Shown: positions 1-5,050 of the stretch, in pieces
How the letters are laid out: the number at the start of each line of letters is the position of its first letter
How positions within the stretch are numbered: the stretch's first letter is position 1
Assembly: GCA_944387745.1 (NCBI GenBank)
Contig: CALXGD010000003.1
Coordinates: forward strand, 1 to 7,641
DNA length: 7,641 bases
Reading direction: 5' to 3'
Origin: an uncultured Oscillospiraceae bacterium
Lineage (GTDB): Bacteria > Bacillota_A > Clostridia > Oscillospirales > Oscillospiraceae
The notes under the pieces: generated by a model
The model's input: the letters and a program-made list of their open reading frames with translations, nothing else
Database searches by the model: none
What the model was told of the DNA's origin: nothing
Program-made: the position numbers and the translations under genes

Positions 1-1055
<1,055 letters not shown>

Positions 1056-1061
1056 CTACAA

Positions 1062-1067
1062 CTCCTT
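1062..1067 (-). promoter_or_regulatory. Ribosome binding site of guaB
   Basis: AAGGAG on the minus strand, nine bases before the guaB ATG. It fixes the start codon. Confidence 0.85.
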
Positions 1068-1127
1068 TTCCTTCCGCCCTGCGGAGGCCGCGGGGCTGCT
1101 ATCATAAAAATATGTGATGGATAGTTC

Positions 1128-1156
1128 ATTCTACCCCGCTGGAATGGGCTTGTCAA
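1128..1156 (-). promoter_or_regulatory. Sigma-A-type promoter of guaB
   Basis: On the minus strand there is a consensus -35 TTGACA (1151-1156), a 17-base spacer, and a -10 TAGAAT (1128-1133; one mismatch to TATAAT). Transcription would be expected to start near 1121, giving a leader of about 68 bases before the guaB ATG. The stop codon TGA of the upstream thioesterase gene (1153-1155) lies inside the -35 hexamer, so the promoter sits exactly at the gene junction. I see no U-tracted terminator in the 100-base gap, so readthrough from the thioesterase transcript may add to guaB expression. No recognisable purine riboswitch or PurR box is seen in the leader, only a short GC-rich self-complementary stretch around 1075-1096. 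Confidence 0.85.
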
Positions 1157-1896
1157 GGAAGGACATCGCCAAAAATCAGCGCGGCATCAAATCGGGATTT
1201 GCCGTCTGCGTCCATCCCCTGGGCGAAGTGCACACCGTTTTCCGTCCCGGTGAGGAGCTGCAGCTCCTCACCAGGGCGGCACTCGGCCAGGTAGCCGATC
1301 TGCATCTCAGACAGAAAGCGGCTGGGGCCCAGCTTCTCCATCTCCAGGGCGTCACAGACGAAGTCGGCGTAGCGGGTGTTGTTCACGTGGCCGTTCAGGT
1401 CGGTGTCGCTGTAGCGCATCCTCCGCCTGTCGGTCAGAGCCATAGCTGTAGGCAGGCGCAGCTTGGAGAGCTTCTTCTCCTTACACAGCGCCCCGCCGTC
1501 GGTGCCGGCCAGCTCAGGGATAGAGGCCATGCGCATGAGCTGCCGGTCCTTGATACTGGCCAGCACCCAGGCGGAGACGCACTCCCCCACCTGTTCTCCC
1601 CGAATGAACAGGTCGTAGTCCCGGTACATGGTGGCTCCCCGGTTGCCCCGGTGCCAGGTGCGGATGGTGAGGGGTTCCTCCCACCGCAGGGGACGGCGGA
1701 GGCAGTACCACACCCGAGTGAGCATCCAGAAGGCGTGGTAGCGGTTTGAGGTCAGCTCCCGACCGAAGCCCCCGTGCTGGGCGGCCTGGGTCGCCGCCTC
1801 CTGGATGTGGCCCAGGAGAGCGGAGGCCTTGCAGAAGCCGTTTCCGTCCACGTCCCTGGAGTCGATGGGCAGGGTCATCTCATAGTAGAGGCTCAT
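1153..1896 (-). CDS. Acyl-ACP thioesterase (FatA/FatB-type, double hotdog fold)
   Basis: Hydrolyses acyl-acyl carrier protein to free fatty acid and ACP in the cytoplasm. The 247 residues match bacterial members of the plant FatA/FatB family in length and order. The N-terminal hotdog half (about 1-135) includes the substrate-side helix HIQEAATQAAQ (30-40) and WMLTRVWY (57-64). The C-terminal half begins at about 158 and holds the catalytic signature DTDLNGHVNNTRYADF (164-179), followed by YLAEC (202-206). By comparison with plant FatB the catalytic residues would be Asp166, Asn168, His170 and Glu205, with Cys206 beside them; all are present, so the enzyme should be active. The ATG at 1894-1896 is preceded by AAAGGAG with a five-base spacing, and overlaps the stop of the upstream zinc-ribbon gene as ATGA, indicating translational coupling. 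Chain-length preference cannot be read from sequence. The gene could supply free fatty acids for phospholipid or lipoprotein acylation, or relieve acyl-ACP build-up; this is inference. Confidence 0.93.
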   Translation of the reverse strand: MSLYYEMTLPIDSRDVDGNGFCKASALLGHIQEAATQAAQHGGFGRELTSNRYHAFWMLTRVWYCLRRPLRWEEPLTIRTWHRGNRGATMYRDYDLFIRGEQVGECVSAWVLASIKDRQLMRMASIPELAGTDGGALCKEKKLSKLRLPTAMALTDRRRMRYSDTDLNGHVNNTRYADFVCDALEMEKLGPSRFLSEMQIGYLAECRPGEELQLLTGTENGVHFAQGMDADGKSRFDAALIFGDVLP

Positions 1897-2531
1897 TTGG
1901 ACTCCTTTCCCCGGATCAGCAGCTTGGTCTTACAGCAGATATCGTCCAGATCATCGGCGGTGGCGGCTGGGATTCGCATTTCCGCCCCGCAGTCCCGGCA
2001 AATCAGGTCCACCGAGCTGTAGTGAAGCTGAAAGGTCCAGCGCTGGGAGCCGCAGGTGCAGGAGATTCCGCCCCGGGCGGCGATGTCCTTGATCTCAGAG
2101 AGGACCTCCTCCATGATGAGGGGGTCCAGGAAGGGCTTTTCCTCTCCACCATCCCCCTCCTGTGGGGCGGTGTCCGGGTGCTCCAGCTTGTCCACCGCCC
2201 GCTCCAGCCGGGCGGTGGCGGCGTACACCGGACCCTCCTCCCCCACATAGCAACAGTCCAGGCCGGAGGCGGTGCAGGAGAAGGCCAGGGCCTTCTCCCG
2301 CAGGAAGGCGTGGGTGGGGCAGGAGACCAGGTGATTCCGGCCGCAGGCCACGCAGGGGACGCTTAGGTTCACCCGCTGGGGCAGAAATTCCACCGTCATT
2401 TCCGAGCGGCCGCAGGGACATTTGATGTGGGCGGGAGAGGCGGCCAGGGCAAAGACATCCCTCTCTACGATGACAGACTGCCGGCAGTGGGGACAGATAT
2501 AGGCGAGAAAACGAGTTTTATCCTGTGTCAT
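1893..2531 (-). CDS. Cysteine-rich zinc-ribbon protein of unknown function
   Basis: A 212-residue soluble protein with no signal peptide or membrane segment. It has several cysteine pairs typical of zinc ribbons: CPHC (13-16) with CPC (38-40), CVAC (60-63) followed by Cys71 and Cys86, a CC pair (93-94), and a separate C-terminal module of CTC (158-160) with CRDC (178-181), then CC (199-200). An acidic, low-complexity linker (about 117-135, rich in Glu, Asp and Gly) separates the N- and C-terminal modules. The first half is reminiscent of CpXC-type domains, but I cannot confirm the family. The start at 2531 is chosen because GGAGG lies six bases upstream (2538-2542). The reading frame stays open up to 2714, but a start there would run into the divergent gene and lacks a comparable ribosome site. 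A TATAAT box lies about 60 bases upstream of the start. Its stop overlaps the thioesterase start (ATGA), so the two are co-expressed. It could be a metal-binding regulator, a nucleic-acid-binding protein or a scaffold; no function is assigned. Confidence 0.82.
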   Translation of the reverse strand: MTQDKTRFLAYICPHCRQSVIVERDVFALAASPAHIKCPCGRSEMTVEFLPQRVNLSVPCVACGRNHLVSCPTHAFLREKALAFSCTASGLDCCYVGEEGPVYAATARLERAVDKLEHPDTAPQEGDGGEEKPFLDPLIMEEVLSEIKDIAARGGISCTCGSQRWTFQLHYSSVDLICRDCGAEMRIPAATADDLDDICCKTKLLIRGKESK

Positions 2532-2537
2532 ACAGTG

Positions 2538-2542
2538 CCTCC
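2538..2542 (-). promoter_or_regulatory. Ribosome binding site deciding the zinc-ribbon start
   Basis: GGAGG on the minus strand, six bases before the ATG at 2529-2531. The longer in-frame start near 2714 has no such site nearby, so this one sets the start. Confidence 0.8.
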
Positions 2543-2589
2543 AGGTTATGCACATTCTGCGCCGGAGCACAGATGCCCGGCACGCCCCT

Positions 2590-2618
2590 ATTATACCGCA
2601 GTTTTTCCCGCTTGAACA
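2590..2618 (-). promoter_or_regulatory. Probable promoter of the zinc-ribbon/thioesterase operon
   Basis: A perfect -10 hexamer TATAAT occurs on the minus strand at 2590-2595. Seventeen bases upstream is only a poor -35 (TGTTCA, 2613-2618; three of six matches), so the promoter may depend on an activator or on the strong -10. The predicted start near 2583 gives a leader of about 50 bases. For the divergent rightward gene I see no convincing promoter in 2532-2690; the best -35-like element, TTGAAC at 2612-2617, has no matching -10 at the right distance. Confidence 0.6.
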
Positions 2619-2678
2619 GCCTTCTTTTCGCACCCATTCCAGGCCCTTCGCATAGTCTGTGTCAGATTGGGAAGGGAT

Positions 2679-2684
2679 GGAGGG
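2679..2684 (+). promoter_or_regulatory. Ribosome binding site deciding the NTPase-like start
   Basis: GGAGGG lies six bases before the ATG at 2691. The frame also offers a TTG at 2667, but the ribosome site would then fall inside the coding sequence, so 2691 is preferred. Confidence 0.8.
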
Positions 2685-2690
2685 AACCTT

Positions 2691-3776
2691 ATGTCTGAAT
2701 CCTATGAGATTCAATATTTTTTAGGGGCAAATTCGCCCCAGGGATTTTATTCTCTATACTCCGAGCTGCTGCCCCCAGAGGCGGCCAAAATCATCTACAT
2801 CCTAAAGGGCGGCCCTGGCTGCGGAAAGTCCACCTTAATGAGACAGGTGGCTGAGCGGCTGGTCCGGGCAGGGGAGACGGTGGAGCTCATCCCCTGCTCC
2901 GGGGACCCGGATTCCCTGGACGGGGTGGTGGTCCCCAGGCTGGGGGTGGCCCTGGTGGACGGCACTGCCCCCCATGTAGTGGAGCCCAAATATCCGGGGG
3001 TGGTGGAGCAATATGTAAACCTGGGGGTATGCTATGACCGGGTGGGCCTACAGGAGGTGCGGGGGGAGATCCAGTCCGCCATGACGGGCTATCGGGAGCA
3101 CTACAAGCGCACCTACCGCTGCCTGGGGGCCGCCGCGGAGATTTTAGAGGATGTGCGGGCGGTCCTGCTCACCCCGGCCCTGGAGGAAAAGCTGGCAAAG
3201 CGGGCCCAGGGGATTTTAAAGCGGGAGCTGAAGCCCAGAGGGCTGGAGCGGCCGGCTCAGGTTAAGCGGCGCTTCTTGGGGGCGGTGACCTACAGGGGAG
3301 TGATAACCTGCTATGACACGGTGCGGGCTCAGTGTACCCGGGTGTATGAGCTGTCCGACCGGTACGGCCTGGCCCATCCTCTGCTGACCCACCTTCTGGC
3401 GGGGGCGGTCATGCGGGGGTACGACGGGGTGGCCTGTCCAGATCCCATGGCGCCGGACCGCCTGGCTCATCTCCTGATTCCCCAGGCAGGACTGGCCTTT
3501 GTCACCTCAGCGCCGGCAGACCCCTATCCAGGTAAAAGCTGCCGCAGGCTCCGCCTGGAGACCATGGCCGACCAGGAGCTGCTGCGCCGCTGTCGGCCCA
3601 GGCTGCGCTTTTCCCTAAAGGTGTCCACCGCCCTGGTGGAGGAGGCGGTCAGCTCTCTGGCCCAGGCCAAGGCCATGCACGACGGGCTGGAGGCCCTCTA
3701 TCACCCCTATGTGGATTTTGAAAAGGGGAGAGAGATGGGGGAGGAGATCGCCGGGGAAATTTTGCGCCTGGCATGA
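2691..3776 (+). CDS. P-loop NTPase-like protein with duplicated domain (PRK06851-like), second site degenerate
   Basis: A 361-residue cytoplasmic protein resembling the uncharacterised PRK06851 ATPase family of Firmicutes, judged from memory of that family and not from a search. The first half (about 9-110) holds FLGANSPQGF (10-19), a Walker A loop GGPGCGKST (40-48), the segment SGDPDSLDGVVVP (70-82) and a Walker-B-like VALVDGTAPH (86-95). The second half (about 194-280) repeats this plan: RFLGAVTYRG (194-203), YGLAHPLLT at the Walker A position (225-233), DPMAPDRLAHLLIP (251-264) and LAFVTSAP (268-275). The lysine, serine/threonine and acidic residues needed for nucleotide binding are missing there. 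A helical middle region (112-190) and the C-terminal segment AMHDGLEALYHPYVDF (328-343) complete the protein. It is monocistronic as far as can be seen, divergent from the zinc-ribbon gene and convergent with the muramidase. Its substrate and role are unknown. Confidence 0.87.
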   Translation: MSESYEIQYFLGANSPQGFYSLYSELLPPEAAKIIYILKGGPGCGKSTLMRQVAERLVRAGETVELIPCSGDPDSLDGVVVPRLGVALVDGTAPHVVEPKYPGVVEQYVNLGVCYDRVGLQEVRGEIQSAMTGYREHYKRTYRCLGAAAEILEDVRAVLLTPALEEKLAKRAQGILKRELKPRGLERPAQVKRRFLGAVTYRGVITCYDTVRAQCTRVYELSDRYGLAHPLLTHLLAGAVMRGYDGVACPDPMAPDRLAHLLIPQAGLAFVTSAPADPYPGKSCRRLRLETMADQELLRRCRPRLRFSLKVSTALVEEAVSSLAQAKAMHDGLEALYHPYVDFEKGREMGEEIAGEILRLA

Positions 3777-3814
3777 CCCCGCGCTTTGGGGGATTATTTG
3801 TTGTGGAGATCAAG

Positions 3815-3845
3815 ATTGCGGGGGCCGATGGACGGCCCCCGCAAT
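3815..3845. terminator. Hairpin between convergent genes, possible bidirectional terminator
   Basis: Perfect 13-bp inverted repeat (arms 3815-3827 and 3833-3845, each ATTGCGGGGGCCG or its complement) with a five-base loop ATGGA. It lies 38 bases after the NTPase-like stop and 19 bases after the end of the leftward muramidase gene, where a shared terminator is expected. There is no proper U-tract: on the plus strand a TTTT run comes only eight bases after the stem (3853-3856), and the minus-strand side has none. A smaller CCCC/GGGG hairpin followed by a T-rich stretch lies at 3777-3800 and may help rightward termination. Confidence 0.6.
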
Positions 3846-3864
3846 GGCGAGCTTTTAAAAACTG

Positions 3865-4773
3865 CTATGAGTCCGCCGTCTCCGCGGAGAGCGGGCGGGG
3901 AAAGGCCAGGTTCAGATCCACATTGCCCTCAATTCCCGGTACAGAGCCGGTGTGGGTGTACTGCCAGAATTCGAAGTCGTAGTAGAAATCTGGGCGGCTG
4001 TCGTACTCTGCCAGCCAGAAGGGGTAGGTGTCCAGCTCCTGAAGCTGATAGACCAGGTAGCCCATATCCTGATTGAAATAGACCATGGGGGTGTAGCCGG
4101 ACAGGGAGACCAGCTCGCAGAAAGCGGCGGCGCACTGGGTGATCCCCTCCCCATCCATACCGTCGGTGCGGGCTGGGCCGGCGGTGATATACTCCCAGTC
4201 GAAGGCCACCGGGTAGCGGATGGGATAGGCGCGGATGGCCTCCAGCACAAAGTCGGCCTCCTCCTCCGCCTCTGCCACAGTGGTGGCCTGGGAGAAGAAA
4301 TAGACACCCACATCCAGGCCGGCGGCCAGGGCCCCCTCCATATTGGCATGGAAGCACTCATCCATCTGAAGGCTCCCCTGGGAGTAGCCCCGGTAGCCTA
4401 CCGGGATCATGGCAAAGTCCACGCCGGAGGCGGCCACCGCCTGCCAGTCCACGTCTCCCTGATAGACGGACACATCAATTCCCTGGGCGGCCCGCTGTCC
4501 GTCCACCTCGTACTGGACCCAGCCGGCGGCGTCCACAGAGAAGGCGTCTGGGTGATAAGTGTTTTGATCCAGACCTTCGATCACCAGCAGCTGCTGGTCC
4601 CGATAGGTGAGGTACTCCGGCTCCGGCGTTCCGAACAGCACCAGGTACAGCGCCGCGCAGGAGACTGCCAGGGCCAGCAGGGAGACCGCCAGCGCCGACT
4701 TGCTCATCCAGCTGCCCCGGCGGGAAGGTTGACGCCGCTCCTCTCGGGAGGGGACAGGGCGAAGTTCATCCAT
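3865..4773 (-). CDS. Membrane-anchored GH25 family muramidase (lysozyme)
   Basis: Cleaves the beta-1,4 bond between N-acetylmuramic acid and N-acetylglucosamine in peptidoglycan, acting outside the membrane. The 302 residues start with a basic cytoplasmic tail (1-25, many Arg), then one hydrophobic segment (about 26-48) with no evident cleavage site or lipobox, so a type II anchor is likely. A linker of about 50 residues (49-95) leads to the GH25 barrel: GIDVSVYQGDVDW (98-110), MIPVGYRGY (122-130), GVYFFSQA (156-163), the catalytic pair in FDWEY (191-195: Asp192 and Glu194), and the C-terminal FWQYTHTG to GNVDLN (269-288) with Asp286. The conserved Asp100, Asp192, Glu194 and Asp286 are all present, so activity is expected. 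The ATG at 4771-4773 has GGAGG ten bases upstream (4784-4788). The gene is probably monocistronic, with its own promoter at 4858-4886. No phage holin or structural gene is nearby, which favours a role in cell-wall remodelling over a prophage endolysin. Confidence 0.94.
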   Translation of the reverse strand: MDELRPVPSREERRQPSRRGSWMSKSALAVSLLALAVSCAALYLVLFGTPEPEYLTYRDQQLLVIEGLDQNTYHPDAFSVDAAGWVQYEVDGQRAAQGIDVSVYQGDVDWQAVAASGVDFAMIPVGYRGYSQGSLQMDECFHANMEGALAAGLDVGVYFFSQATTVAEAEEEADFVLEAIRAYPIRYPVAFDWEYITAGPARTDGMDGEGITQCAAAFCELVSLSGYTPMVYFNQDMGYLVYQLQELDTYPFWLAEYDSRPDFYYDFEFWQYTHTGSVPGIEGNVDLNLAFPRPLSAETADS

Positions 4774-4857
4774 TCAGTCAATGCCTCCAAATGATTTAGG
4801 GCCGGCCCAGAGGCCGGGATTGAGAAATTTCCGTAAAAACGGCGGTTTGCTGGAATG

Positions 4858-4886
4858 ATTGTAGCAGAATTTGTCGGAGGATGCAA
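4858..4886 (-). promoter_or_regulatory. Extended -10 promoter of the GH25 gene
   Basis: On the minus strand: -35 TTGCAT (4881-4886), 17-base spacer, and -10 TACAAT (4858-4863) directly preceded by TGC, an extended -10 motif. The predicted start near 4851 gives a leader of about 78 bases. That leader contains two small hairpins, CCGT/ACGG around a four-base loop (4831-4842) and CCGGCC/GGCCGG around a four-base loop (4802-4817), the latter ending 13 bases before the ribosome binding site. Confidence 0.75.
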
Positions 4887-4891
4887 GACTT

Positions 4892-4903
4892 CGCTGGCCA
4901 GCG
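4892..4903. repeat. Perfect 12-bp palindrome upstream of the GH25 promoter
   Basis: CGCTGGCCAGCG is its own reverse complement and lies five bases upstream of the GH25 -35 box. This is a position where an activator or repressor dimer could bind, but no known operator is recognised, and a G+C-rich 12-mer can arise by chance. Confidence 0.4.
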
Positions 4904-4942
4904 CCTGGAAGGGCGGAATTTTTGATAGTGAGGCGGGGGCGA

Positions 4943-4961
4943 TCTGGGACAAGCTCCCAGA
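4943..4961. repeat. Inverted repeat between the divergent GH25 and addB promoters
   Basis: Arms TCTGGGA (4943-4949) and TCCCAGA (4955-4961) are perfectly complementary around a five-base centre CAAGC. It lies about 57 bases upstream of the GH25 -35 box and about 50 bases upstream of the addB -10. The symmetry fits a dimeric regulator site; no specific family is recognised. Confidence 0.35.
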
Positions 4962-5007
4962 GGAATGTGCCGACGGAGGGAAGGGGCTTTCTTTCAAGAA
5001 ATAAGTG

Positions 5008-5016
5008 TGGTATGAT
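5008..5016 (+). promoter_or_regulatory. Probable extended -10 promoter of addB
   Basis: TGG followed directly by TATGAT (5011-5016), a one-mismatch -10 with the extended TGn motif. The -35 region 17 bases upstream (4988-4993, TTTCTT) is poor, as is common with extended -10 promoters. The predicted start near 5023 gives a leader of about 28 bases. No LexA-type site (CGAAC-N4-GTTCG) is seen. Confidence 0.6.
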
Positions 5017-5050
5017 AGGGAACACATTGAACCGGAGAGGGGGACATAAC

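Noticed and set aside
1893..2714. Longer version of the zinc-ribbon protein with 61 extra N-terminal residues
   Set aside because: It would extend through its own TATAAT box and into the start of the divergent gene. The ATG at 2531 has a strong ribosome binding site.
3773..3982. Small plus-strand frame starting within the NTPase-like stop codon (ATGA-like overlap)
   Set aside because: There is no ribosome binding site, and it runs through the intergenic hairpin and into the antisense of the GH25 gene. Its residues match no family.
3865..4773. GH25 gene as a prophage endolysin
   Set aside because: It has an N-terminal membrane anchor, lacks a cell-wall-binding repeat domain, and has no phage genes beside it.
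3952..4794. Plus-strand open frame of 280 codons opposite the GH25 gene
   Set aside because: It is antisense to a complete GH25 enzyme with all catalytic residues, and has no domain of its own.
4704..5027. Minus-strand frame spanning the GH25-addB intergenic region
   Set aside because: It overlaps the GH25 start in another frame and covers the promoter region; no domain is seen.
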